A DNA stretch of 5,285 nt from contig DAOQAY010000174.1 in NCBI GenBank assembly GCA_035354435.1, positions 1-5,285 of the forward strand. Reading direction: 5' to 3'. The notes beneath the pieces are model-generated. The model made no database searches, was not told the origin of the DNA, and saw nothing but the letters and a program-made list of their open reading frames with translations. Positions within the stretch are counted from its first letter, which is position 1. Each line of letters begins with the position of its first letter. The DNA is from JAKLDO01 sp035354435. Lineage in GTDB: Bacteria; UBP6; UBA1177. A program made the position numbers and the translations under genes. Positions 1 to 5,285 of the stretch are shown here, one piece after another.

Positions 1-203
1 TTAAGCTGGATGTATGAAATTGCGATGTTGTATAATGCATTTGCATTTTTGGGATCTTTTTCGAGCACTTTTTCAAAAACTTGGATCGCCTCAGTATATT
101 TCTGCTGGTTGAAGAGCTTTGCACCTTCTTTTACTGTCGAAGCACTTGAACACGAAAACACTAGTAAAATCAAAGCACAAACAAGAATCAGTTTTGTTTT
201 CAT
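1..203 (-). CDS. TPR-repeat lipoprotein (N-terminal part, cut by window edge)
   Basis: Reading leftward from ATG at 203-201 gives 67 codons with no stop before the edge, so only the N-terminus is seen. The start has a good ribosome site, AAGGAG (complement of 212-217), 8 nt upstream. Residues 1-17 form a Lys-led hydrophobic signal peptide ending in V-F-S-C, a plausible lipobox with Cys18 as the lipidated residue. From about residue 25 a tetratricopeptide repeat begins (pattern A-x-x-L-F-x-x-x-x-Y-x-x-A-I-x-x-F-x-x-x-L-x-x-D-P, ending near Pro51), and a second repeat starts at N-A-L-Y-N-I-A (residues 55-61). TPR lipoproteins are usually envelope-anchored scaffolds for protein contacts; the partner cannot be deduced. 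The gene is transcribed away from the rest of the window, so no link to Rnf is implied. Lipoprotein and TPR calls are fairly secure; the specific role is unknown. Confidence 0.82.
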   Translation of the reverse strand, partial: MKTKLILVCALILLVFSCSSASTVKEGAKLFNQQKYTEAIQVFEKVLEKDPKNANALYNIAISYIQL

Positions 204-289
204 TTATTGATCTCCTTCTTTGGACAGAGAATGTTAATAGTCTGCCTCGAAAAAGCTAATAAATTTGCAGTAAAATAGAACCCAGACAG

Positions 290-317
290 ATTTAACATTC
301 AATGTTATAATTGTCAA
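290..317 (-). promoter_or_regulatory. Candidate sigma70-type promoter of the TPR lipoprotein gene
   Basis: On the - strand a perfect TTGACA (complement of 312-317) is followed after 16 bp by TTAAAT (complement of 290-295), a 4-of-6 match to the -10 consensus. It would give a leader of roughly 80 nt before the ATG at 203. The -35 is strong, the -10 weak. A palindrome lies in the spacer, listed separately. Confidence 0.4.
293..307. promoter_or_regulatory. Perfect 15-bp palindrome, candidate operator
   Basis: TAACATT (293-299), a single C (300), then AATGTTA (301-307): 7-bp arms with perfect complementarity. It fills most of the spacer of the predicted leftward promoter and overlaps its -10, the usual place for a repressor site. 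One extra copy of the half-site AATGTTA lies at 230-236, inside the predicted leader. The repeat is seen directly; operator function is inferred. The region is AT-rich, so a chance palindrome is not excluded. Confidence 0.4.
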
Positions 318-360
318 CCATTTAATATCACTATATTATTCTCAAGATATCTTAAATTGC

Positions 361-381
361 ATGACCGTTAATGTAGGTCAT
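361..381. repeat. Inverted repeat ATGACC-N9-GGTCAT
   Basis: Two perfect 6-bp arms (361-366 and 376-381) separated by 9 nt, between the two divergent candidate promoters. It is not followed by a T-run, so it is not terminator-like. The centre-to-centre spacing of the arms (15 bp) is compatible with a dimeric regulator, but no known box is recognised. It sits about 50 bp upstream of the candidate -35 of the beta-barrel gene, where an activator could bind. Confidence 0.35.
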
Positions 382-430
382 CTGACATCTTTTAATAGAT
401 TATCAGATTTGTTAATAGCAACATTTAAAC

Positions 431-459
431 TTGACACTTGCTTAACTTTTTTATAAAAA
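431..459 (+). promoter_or_regulatory. Candidate promoter of the beta-barrel gene
   Basis: A perfect TTGACA at 431-436 is followed by a TA-rich stretch holding TATAAA at 452-457 (15-bp spacer, short) or TAAAAA at 454-459 (17-bp spacer, weaker match). Transcription from here would leave a leader of about 20 nt carrying only the GGGAG ribosome site (473-477) before the ATG at 484. Confidence 0.45.
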
Positions 460-483
460 CAACAAAACCCTTGGGAGAAACAA

Positions 484-1074
484 ATGAAATACATTAAGGT
501 TTTAATTGTTTTGGGATTTTTTCTTACTCTGACTTTATATTCTGAAGAAAAAACAGATATTTTAATTGAAAAATCTAAAGATTGGAATTTATCAATGAAT
601 TTAGAATATTACGGGTATATTTCCATTGGATCTCTTGTGATTTTTAACTATAAATATTTTCAATGTTTTGCAAGCTACTCCCGCACGATTTTCAATGATA
701 ATTTTTTAATTGGCGGACACAACACATTTGAAACAGGTCTTGGCGGACAGTATGATCTTATAAAATCTGAAAAGATGGATTCTCTTTTTTTTGCCAATAT
801 TTTTTTTACCGCAATTAATGGAAAAATGGATGGATTAACACATGATGGATTGTCTGATGTGATATTATTGAATATAGGGCATAGTATCGGATATGAATTT
901 TCTGTGGGAAGTCGTATTGCAAAGTTTAATGCCGGTATTGCTGTTGATGTTCAGTTTTCCGTATATTCAAAGACAGAAGATATGGAAAACGGAGTGGAGA
1001 TCAATGATAAACTCGGTTTTTTCTCATGGTTAAATGGTCCTGGATTAAAAATCTATACAGGCATTAAGTTTTAA
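484..1074 (+). CDS. Secreted protein, probably a small outer-membrane beta-barrel; family not recognised
   Basis: A 196-residue protein I do not recognise. The ATG has GGGAG (473-477) 6 nt upstream. Residues 1-20 form a signal peptide (K at 2 and 5, hydrophobic 6-18, likely cut after Ser20 before E-E). No lipobox Cys is present. The mature part has no long hydrophobic helix; it alternates polar and aromatic/aliphatic residues in short stretches (about 35-66, 78-90, 100-112, 125-162), and the last stretch G-L-K-I-Y-T-G-I-K-F ends in Phe196, the classical C-terminal signal for outer-membrane barrel assembly. Its size suits roughly eight strands. It has one Cys (60). Base composition is poorer in G+C than the rnf genes (hand counts: 12/60 in 541-600, 14/60 in 601-660, against 27/60 in 3001-3060). 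It has its own candidate promoter and a 76-nt gap to rseC, so co-function with Rnf is doubtful. Confidence 0.7.
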   Translation: MKYIKVLIVLGFFLTLTLYSEEKTDILIEKSKDWNLSMNLEYYGYISIGSLVIFNYKYFQCFASYSRTIFNDNFLIGGHNTFETGLGGQYDLIKSEKMDSLFFANIFFTAINGKMDGLTHDGLSDVILLNIGHSIGYEFSVGSRIAKFNAGIAVDVQFSVYSKTEDMENGVEINDKLGFFSWLNGPGLKIYTGIKF

Positions 1075-1093
1075 ATCCTATGAGCCAATATAT

Positions 1094-1122
1094 TTGACAA
1101 ACCTGATTCTAAATAGTAGATA
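1094..1122 (+). promoter_or_regulatory. Candidate promoter of the rnf operon
   Basis: TTGACA at 1094-1099, a 17-bp spacer, and TAGATA at 1117-1122 (3 of 6 match to the -10 consensus). Predicted transcription start is about 20 nt before the rseC ATG at 1151. It is the only good -35 in the 76-nt gap ahead of the operon. No GC hairpin with a T-run separates the upstream gene from it, so read-through is also possible. Confidence 0.45.
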
Positions 1123-1150
1123 GGTGTGTATTTTTTGATGGCTGAAAAAA

Positions 1151-1579
1151 ATGACACAATCAAAGGTTTCACACTGCGGTACGGTGATCCGTGTCGACGG
1201 AGATACTGTATTTGTAAAGATCGAAGTGAAGAGCGCTTGTTCTGCATGCCATGCAAAAGGGTTATGTTCTTCTTCAGAAATGGCTGAAAAGACTGTTGAG
1301 GCTGTTTCTTCAGAATCGGTTTCTGCCGGTGATAATGTTATTGTTGAAATGGAAGAAACACTCGGACTTAAAGCGGTTCTTTTTGCTTTTTTTATCCCCT
1401 TTCTGCTTCTTGCCGGGGTTATGTTTACAACTTATTATTTTACTTCTTCAGAGTCATTGTCAGCACTTCTGGCACTTGGTGTGCTGGTTCCTTATTATCT
1501 GCTGTTAGTGGTTTTTAAAAAATATTTCAAAAAGAGATTCGTGTTTACCTGTAGAAAGATTAGTAATATCAGCCAGTGA
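1151..1579 (+). CDS. rseC: RseC/MucC-family membrane protein associated with Rnf
   Basis: A 142-residue protein with the RseC layout. The N-terminal soluble part opens with G-T-V-I-R-V-D-G-D (10-18) and carries a Cys cluster C-x2-C-x5-C at 30, 33 and 39, plus Cys9. Two membrane helices follow (about 73-97, with conserved G-L-K-A-V near its start, and 103-122, with P-Y-Y at 114-116), then a basic tail with Cys134. In E. coli RseC works with the Rsx/Rnf complex in keeping SoxR reduced. No SoxR is visible here, so a role in Rnf assembly or redox maintenance is equally likely (inference). The in-frame TGA at 1136-1138 leaves ATG 1151 as the first normal start, although its ribosome site is poor. 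It ends 8 nt before rnfB and heads the operon, as in Bacteroidota-type loci. Confidence 0.88.
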   Translation: MTQSKVSHCGTVIRVDGDTVFVKIEVKSACSACHAKGLCSSSEMAEKTVEAVSSESVSAGDNVIVEMEETLGLKAVLFAFFIPFLLLAGVMFTTYYFTSSESLSALLALGVLVPYYLLLVVFKKYFKKRFVFTCRKISNISQ

Positions 1580-1587
1580 GGTGAATT

Positions 1588-2487
1588 GTGGACGGAATTA
1601 TTCTCTATTCGGTAATCTCGCTCGGTGCAGTGGCCGCCATTTCTGCGATGGTTCTTTTCTTTATCGCTAAGAAATTCAATGTTGTTGAAGATCCTCGTAT
1701 TGATGTTGTTGCTGAACTGCTTCCGGGTGCAAATTGCGGCGGATGCGGTTATCCGGGCTGTCGTGGTATGGCAGAAGCTTTTGTCAAAGGTGCTGATGCC
1801 GGCAGTATTGCCGGACTCGGGTGTCCTCCGGGCGGATCGGCTACCAGTGAAAAAATTGGAAAGGTTCTCGGAATGGAAGTCGCAGCTGGTGAACCGATGG
1901 TTGCTGTGCTGCGTTGTGGTGGAACTCATGAAAAGGCTCCGAAGAAAACGGAGTTTGACGGGCCTTCAAAATGTTCGATTTCTCATGCAGTTTACACAGG
2001 TGAAAAGGGTTGTCCCAACGGATGTCTGGGCCTTGGCGACTGTGTGAAAATATGTGCATTCGGTGCAATGTATATGGATGATAAAACAGGACTTCCTGTA
2101 ATAATCGAAGCAAAATGTGTAAGTTGCGGAGCTTGTGTGAAAGCATGTCCCAGAAAGATAATAGAACTCAGACCTCTGGGCAGAAAGAACCGCAGGGTAT
2201 GGGTGAATTGCAGAAGCCTCGAAAAAGGCGCTGTCGCAATGAAAGTGTGCAAGGCGGCTTGTATCGCATGTGGAAAATGTGTGAAAGAATGTCCTGAAAA
2301 AGTTCAAGCTATCACTCTGGACAATTTTCTTGCCTACATTGATCCGAAAAAATGTATAGCATGTGGAAAATGTATTGCAGTCTGCCCGACAAAGGCAATC
2401 TCTGCAACATTTGAAATGCCTGCTCCCAAGCCGAAACCTGTTGAAGATGGAACTGCGGAAGTAAAAAAGGAAGAAGTTAAACAGTAA
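1588..2487 (+). CDS. rnfB: Rnf complex subunit RnfB, long form with two dicluster ferredoxin domains
   Basis: RnfB is the electron-entry subunit of Rnf, taking electrons from reduced ferredoxin. The GTG start at 1588 is supported by GAGG (1578-1581) overlapping the rseC stop, 6 nt upstream. Order of parts in 299 residues: one N-terminal membrane helix (4-26); a four-Cys Fe-S domain with Cys50, 53, 58 and 79 (N-C-G-G-C-G-Y-P-G-C motif); then two ferredoxin-like pairs. Pair one uses Cys142, 146, 152, 156 and Cys177, 180, 183, 187. Pair two uses Cys225, 228, 231, 235 and Cys256, 259, 262, 266. This predicts up to five [4Fe-4S] clusters. The much shorter E. coli RsxB has only one such pair; long forms occur in Bacteroidota and Clostridia. 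Cys156 is followed by Ala instead of the usual Pro. Additional Cys are at 110, 129, 208 and 221. The tail (277-299) is Pro- then Lys/Glu-rich and probably disordered. Confidence 0.95.
   Translation: MDGIILYSVISLGAVAAISAMVLFFIAKKFNVVEDPRIDVVAELLPGANCGGCGYPGCRGMAEAFVKGADAGSIAGLGCPPGGSATSEKIGKVLGMEVAAGEPMVAVLRCGGTHEKAPKKTEFDGPSKCSISHAVYTGEKGCPNGCLGLGDCVKICAFGAMYMDDKTGLPVIIEAKCVSCGACVKACPRKIIELRPLGRKNRRVWVNCRSLEKGAVAMKVCKAACIACGKCVKECPEKVQAITLDNFLAYIDPKKCIACGKCIAVCPTKAISATFEMPAPKPKPVEDGTAEVKKEEVKQ
2266..2373 (+). repeat. Direct repeat in rnfB encoding duplicated ferredoxin Cys motifs
   Basis: The 15-mer GCATGTGGAAAATGT occurs identically at 2266-2280 and 2359-2373, exactly 93 bp (31 codons) apart and in the same frame. 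Each copy encodes the A-C-G-K-C part of a C-x-x-C-x-x-C motif (Cys228/231 and Cys259/262). It reflects internal duplication of a ferredoxin half, kept identical at codon level; it is not a mobile element. Confidence 0.7.
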
Positions 2488-2493
2488 ATAAAT

Positions 2494-2497
2494 GGAG
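2494..2497 (+). promoter_or_regulatory. Ribosome binding site that decides the rnfC start
   Basis: GGAG at 2494-2497 lies 6 nt ahead of GTG 2504. It overlaps the alternative ATG at 2492-2494, which itself has no recognisable Shine-Dalgarno sequence in the AT-rich bases before it. This favours GTG 2504 as the true start. Confidence 0.6.
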
Positions 2498-2503
2498 AAT
2501 GTT

Positions 2504-3841
2504 GTGAAGCTCAAAACTTTTAAAATCGGAGGAGTTCATCCACCCGAAAATAAAATGGCGGCAAACAGCCCTATTGAGGCGCTGAGCCTGCCTAAAAGGG
2601 TTTCAATTCCGATGAATCAGCATATCGGTGCTCCGGCAAACCCTGTTGTGAAAAAAGGTGATGATGTAAAAGTCGGAACTTTGATCGGAAAAGGTGAGTC
2701 TTTCATTTCCGCAAATATTCACTCATCTGTAAGCGGAAAGGTGTTCGCAGTCGAAACAGTGATGGATACGACCGGATACAAGGTCAAAGCGGTGATAATT
2801 GATGTCGAAGGTGATGTGTGGGAAGATTCAATAATTCATTCCGGCGCTCTTATCAAGGATATCAAGCTGGAATCTGCCGAGATCGTTGAAAGGATCAAAT
2901 CATGCGGTATCGTCGGTCTGGGCGGTGCATGTTTCCCGACACATGTTAAATATATGGTGCCGGAAGGTAAAAAACTCGATACTCTTGTTATCAATGCTGT
3001 CGAGTGCGAGCCGTATCTTACTGCGGATCATCGTATAATGCTTGAAAGAACTGAAGAGATCATGGTCGGCATCGAGATAATGAAAAAAGCTCTCAAAATT
3101 AACAGAGCGATAGTCGGAATCGAAGCGAATAAGCCTGATGCAATAGCAAAAATGGAAAAAGTCGCCGCAAATTTCCCGGGAACAGAGATACAGCCGCTTA
3201 AAGTGCAGTATCCTCAGGGTGCTGAAAAACAGCTTATCAAATCTGTTGTCAACCGTGAAGTTCCGTCAGGCAAACTTCCTCTCGATGTCGGATGTGTCGT
3301 AAATAATGTCGGAACGGCTCTTGCAATTTATGAAGCAGTACAAAAGAACAAACCTCTGATCGAAAGAGTTGTCACTGTAACCGGAAAGAAACTGTCGAAA
3401 CCTGCCAATTATCTTGTCAGAATAGGCACTCCGGTCGATATGCTTGTTGAAGCTGTCGGCGGAATTCCGGAAGGGACCGAAAAGATAGTTAACGGCGGAC
3501 CGATGATGGGAAAAGCTGTTTCAACAACTGAAGTTTCTGTAACGAAAGGGACAAGCGGAATAATTTTCTTTGATAAGAGTGAAGCCCGCAGAAAAAGGAT
3601 CGCAAACTGCATCAGATGTGGAAAATGCGTTTCAGTATGTGCAATGGGACTGGAACCGTATCTTATGGAAAAGCTTGTTGAAAAGAGCAGATGGGAAGAA
3701 ATTGAAAAGCTTGCTGTTACCGATTGTATCGAATGCGGCAGCTGCAGTTACACCTGTCCGAGTTCAAGACCGCTTCTTGATCTTATCAGACTTGGTAAGG
3801 CGAATGTTAATAGAATCAGATGGGAAAGGAGTAAAAAATGA
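2504..3841 (+). CDS. rnfC: Rnf complex subunit RnfC (NADH-side FMN and Fe-S subunit)
   Basis: RnfC is the peripheral membrane subunit, related to NuoF of complex I, that binds FMN and exchanges electrons with NAD(H). I chose GTG 2504 (445 residues, starting M-K-L-K-T-F-K-I-G-G) because of its GGAG site and because RnfC proteins typically begin just before this motif; ATG 2492 would add four residues. Domains: an N-terminal barrel-sandwich region (H-P-P-E-N near 13-16; A-N-I-H-S-S-V-S-G near 70-78); the NuoF-like flavin/nucleotide core with G-L-G-G-A-C-F-P (138-145) and N-A-V-E-C-E-P-Y (164-171); an SLBB-like segment (about 285-335); and a C-terminal dicluster ferredoxin domain with Cys369, 372, 375, 379 and Cys408, 411, 414, 418, the last followed by Pro. 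All eight ligands are present. Cys379 is followed by Ala, common in RnfC. The long His/Ala-rich C-terminal extension of E. coli RsxC is absent. It lies 16 nt after rnfB and overlaps rnfD by 4 nt. Confidence 0.95.
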   Translation: MKLKTFKIGGVHPPENKMAANSPIEALSLPKRVSIPMNQHIGAPANPVVKKGDDVKVGTLIGKGESFISANIHSSVSGKVFAVETVMDTTGYKVKAVIIDVEGDVWEDSIIHSGALIKDIKLESAEIVERIKSCGIVGLGGACFPTHVKYMVPEGKKLDTLVINAVECEPYLTADHRIMLERTEEIMVGIEIMKKALKINRAIVGIEANKPDAIAKMEKVAANFPGTEIQPLKVQYPQGAEKQLIKSVVNREVPSGKLPLDVGCVVNNVGTALAIYEAVQKNKPLIERVVTVTGKKLSKPANYLVRIGTPVDMLVEAVGGIPEGTEKIVNGGPMMGKAVSTTEVSVTKGTSGIIFFDKSEARRKRIANCIRCGKCVSVCAMGLEPYLMEKLVEKSRWEEIEKLAVTDCIECGSCSYTCPSSRPLLDLIRLGKANVNRIRWERSKK

Positions 3842-4860
3842 GCAGATATATAGTTTCGCTTTCCCCGCATGAAAAAGGGACATACACAGTTGAAAGAGTG
3901 ATGTGGGGGGTTGTAATAGCACTTCTTCCTTCATTTCTGGCTTCAATTTATTTTTTCGGCATCAGGGCAGTTGCAGTTACAGCTGTTGCGATGATAACTT
4001 GTATTGGAGTGGAATATTTTATTCAGAAGTTCATGCTTAAATGTGAAGTTACTGCTTTTGACGGTTCAGCGGCGATAACAGGTATGCTTCTGGCGTTCAA
4101 CCTTCCGAGCAGTATTCCTTTGTGGGAAGTAGTTGTCGGCGGTATTTTTTCAATCGGTATCGCAAAAATGGTATTTGGCGGTCTGGGAAAGAACCCGTTC
4201 AATCCGGCACTTGCAGGAAGAGCTTTCATGCTTGCAAGTTTTCCGGTTGATATGACAACATGGCCTATTCCTATAAAGACATCAATGCTCTGGGCTATGG
4301 GAAAAACAGTTGACGGAACAACCTCTGCATCTCCGCTGGGTCTTTTGAAAGAAGGTATCAAGGCCGGAGGAAATGTTCCTGAAATATTTGCAAATGCTCC
4401 GCAGAGTTTTGACTATTTCAATCTTTTTATAGGTAATGTCGGCGGCTGTATCGGTGAAGTCAGTGCTCTCGCAATCATTCTCGGCGGACTTTACATGCTT
4501 TATAAGAAGATAATAACATGGCATATTCCTGTTTTTTATCTTGGATCACTTTTCGTTTTCACAGGTGTTTTCTGGATGATAGACCCGAATCATTATGCAG
4601 ATCCGCTTTTCCACATACTTTCCGGCGGCGTAATGCTCGGTGCGTGGTTCATGGCGACAGACATGGTCACAAGTCCGATGTCTGTAAAAGGGCAGATCCT
4701 TTTTGCAGTAATAGCGGGCGTTCTATGCGGTTCGATCAGACTTTTTGGTGGATATCCGGAAGGTTGCAGCTATTCAATACTTATAATGAATGCTTTCGTT
4801 CCGCTGATTGACAAATATATCAAACCGGTAAGATTCGGAAAGGAGGTCAATTATGGCTAA
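3838..4860 (+). CDS. rnfD: Rnf complex membrane subunit RnfD
   Basis: RnfD is an integral membrane subunit of the NqrB/RnfD family that normally carries a covalent FMN and contributes to the ion path. The start ATG overlaps the rnfC stop (ATGA), with AAAGGAG at 3825-3831 6 nt before it, giving translational coupling. The 340-residue product is mostly membrane helices (about 21-41, 44-66, 77-115 as a pair, 125-137, 203-222, 228-248, 258-278, 287-303, 311-325). Family landmarks: K-N-P-F-N-P-A-L-A-G-R-A-F (118-130), A-T-D-M-V-T-S-P (273-280), and G-G-Y-P-E-G (304-309). The predicted flavinylation loop reads D-G-T-T-S-A-S-P-L (159-167), so the FMN-accepting position, usually Thr in S/T-G-A-T, is Ser165 (codon 4330-4332). 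The length is normal for the family. Subunit identity is certain; the state of the flavin site is inferred. Confidence 0.95.
   Translation: MSRYIVSLSPHEKGTYTVERVMWGVVIALLPSFLASIYFFGIRAVAVTAVAMITCIGVEYFIQKFMLKCEVTAFDGSAAITGMLLAFNLPSSIPLWEVVVGGIFSIGIAKMVFGGLGKNPFNPALAGRAFMLASFPVDMTTWPIPIKTSMLWAMGKTVDGTTSASPLGLLKEGIKAGGNVPEIFANAPQSFDYFNLFIGNVGGCIGEVSALAIILGGLYMLYKKIITWHIPVFYLGSLFVFTGVFWMIDPNHYADPLFHILSGGVMLGAWFMATDMVTSPMSVKGQILFAVIAGVLCGSIRLFGGYPEGCSYSILIMNAFVPLIDKYIKPVRFGKEVNYG
4840..4846 (+). promoter_or_regulatory. Strong ribosome binding site of rnfG inside rnfD
   Basis: AAGGAGG, an essentially ideal Shine-Dalgarno sequence, lies in the last codons of rnfD, 6 nt before the rnfG ATG at 4853. 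It supports that start although the two reading frames overlap by 8 nt. Confidence 0.75.
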
Positions 4861-5285
4861 AAAGCTTGAGTCGACCTTTCTCAATATGGTTCTGGTACTC
4901 TCAATTATTTCAATAGTCGCCGCTTTTGCTCTCGGTTTTACCTATACCAAGACAAAAGGGACTATTGAGGATATGCAGAAACAGAAGAAAGTGACAGCAA
5001 TCAAAAAAGTCGTTCCTGAATTCAACAATGATCCAAGTAGTGAAAAATACACAGTCGAAGGTTTGGCTGGACTTGAATTTTATCCTGCAAAAAAAGACGG
5101 TGTTCTTGTAGGCACGGCAGTTCAGACTTTTACTGAAAAAGGATATGGCGGAAGAATTGATATTATGGTCGGATTTAATGAAAAGATGGATTTCGTAGAT
5201 TATGTTATTTTAAGTGCAAAGGAAACTCCGGGACTTGGAACAAAGCTTGCAGACAGCAAATTCAAGAGCCAGTTTCCGGGTAAAA
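4853..5285 (+). CDS. rnfG: Rnf complex subunit RnfG (N-terminal part, cut by window edge)
   Basis: RnfG is a membrane-anchored subunit with a large domain on the outer face, normally carrying covalent FMN on a Thr (NqrC/RnfG family). The ATG at 4853 is set by the AAGGAGG site just upstream and overlaps the rnfD end by 8 nt. The 144 residues seen run open to the edge. Residues 9-30 form the single N-terminal membrane helix, followed by a charged, helical linker (about 32-52) and the start of the FMN-binding domain: G-Y-G-G-R-I-D-I-M-V-G-F (97-108) and the family signature E-T-P-G-L-G-T (124-130). The S/T-G-A-T flavinylation motif normally lies further downstream, outside the window. It is preceded by rnfD, and rnfE and rnfA would be expected next. 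Confidence 0.93.
   Translation, partial: MAKKLESTFLNMVLVLSIISIVAAFALGFTYTKTKGTIEDMQKQKKVTAIKKVVPEFNNDPSSEKYTVEGLAGLEFYPAKKDGVLVGTAVQTFTEKGYGGRIDIMVGFNEKMDFVDYVILSAKETPGLGTKLADSKFKSQFPGK

Noticed and set aside
10..210. Open frame of 66 codons on the + strand at the left edge
   Set aside because: It is antisense to the TPR lipoprotein, whose signal peptide, lipobox, repeat and ribosome site make the - strand reading far stronger.
232..418. Direct repeat TGTTAATAG at 232-240 and 410-418
   Set aside because: Nine AT-rich bases in an AT-rich spacer, one copy in the predicted leader and the other near the opposite promoter; chance is a sufficient explanation.
1075..1150. Possible terminator between the beta-barrel gene and rseC (T-run at 1131-1136)
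   Set aside because: No GC-rich hairpin precedes the T-run; the only complementary bits are far apart and short.
1071..1256. Open frame of 61 codons on the - strand over the gap before rseC
   Set aside because: It overlaps the rseC Cys-cluster coding region and the candidate rnf promoter; the product shows no recognisable feature.
1495..1929. Open frame of 144 codons on the - strand across the rseC-rnfB junction
   Set aside because: It is a shadow of two well-supported genes; its product is low-complexity, with no signal or domain.
1966..2514. Long open frame of 182 codons on the - strand, opposite rnfB
   Set aside because: It lies wholly antisense to the Cys-rich, clearly conserved RnfB. 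Its Cys/His/Ser/Thr-rich composition is what the reverse of such codons gives, and no domain is visible.
1..5285. CRISPR array, tRNA, rRNA, insertion sequence or phage genes
   Set aside because: No regularly spaced repeats, no cloverleaf-like segments, no transposase or phage-like reading frames were seen on either strand.

Overview
The window holds the first five genes of an Rnf operon on the + strand, in the order rseC-rnfB-rnfC-rnfD-rnfG, with rnfG cut by the right edge. Rnf is a membrane-bound ferredoxin:NAD+ oxidoreductase that couples electron transfer to Na+ or H+ movement. Upstream are a predicted small outer-membrane beta-barrel gene on the + strand and the start of a TPR lipoprotein gene on the - strand, cut by the left edge.

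Organism. The lipoprotein signal and the beta-barrel-like protein ending in Phe suggest a diderm (Gram-negative) bacterium. An RseC-family gene directly before rnfB, the order B-C-D-G, and a long RnfB with two tandem ferredoxin domains resemble the Rnf locus of Bacteroidota and relatives (FCB group). However, most genes have clear Shine-Dalgarno sites (AAGGAG, GGGAG, AAAGGAG, AAGGAGG), and three places carry TTGACA -35 boxes. Both are atypical of Bacteroidota proper. An anaerobic or fermentative member of a related phylum is my best guess, but the sequence alone does not settle it.

Layout. 1-203 (-): TPR lipoprotein. 204-483: divergent AT-rich intergenic region of 280 bases with two candidate promoters, a 15-bp perfect palindrome between the -35 and -10 of the leftward promoter, and a second dyad (ATGACC-N9-GGTCAT); no gene is seen in it. 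484-1074 (+): orphan secreted, probably outer-membrane, protein. 1075-1150: short gap with a candidate Rnf promoter and no recognisable terminator. 1151-5285 (+): rseC, rnfB, rnfC, rnfD, rnfG, tightly packed (gaps of 8 and 16 nt, then overlaps of 4 and 8 nt), so almost certainly one transcript. The usual remaining genes, rnfE and rnfA, would be expected just beyond the right edge.

How the genes work together. RnfB takes electrons from reduced ferredoxin through its chain of Fe-S clusters. RnfC is the peripheral FMN and Fe-S subunit that reacts with NAD+. RnfD and RnfG are membrane subunits that normally carry covalently bound FMN. RseC is a small two-helix membrane protein with a Cys cluster that accompanies Rnf/Rsx loci. 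The Rnf genes look complete, with no frameshifts. I see no wholly new system. The points most worth a second look are the Ser in the predicted flavinylation site of RnfD, the palindrome inside the leftward promoter, and the unrecognised AT-rich beta-barrel gene.
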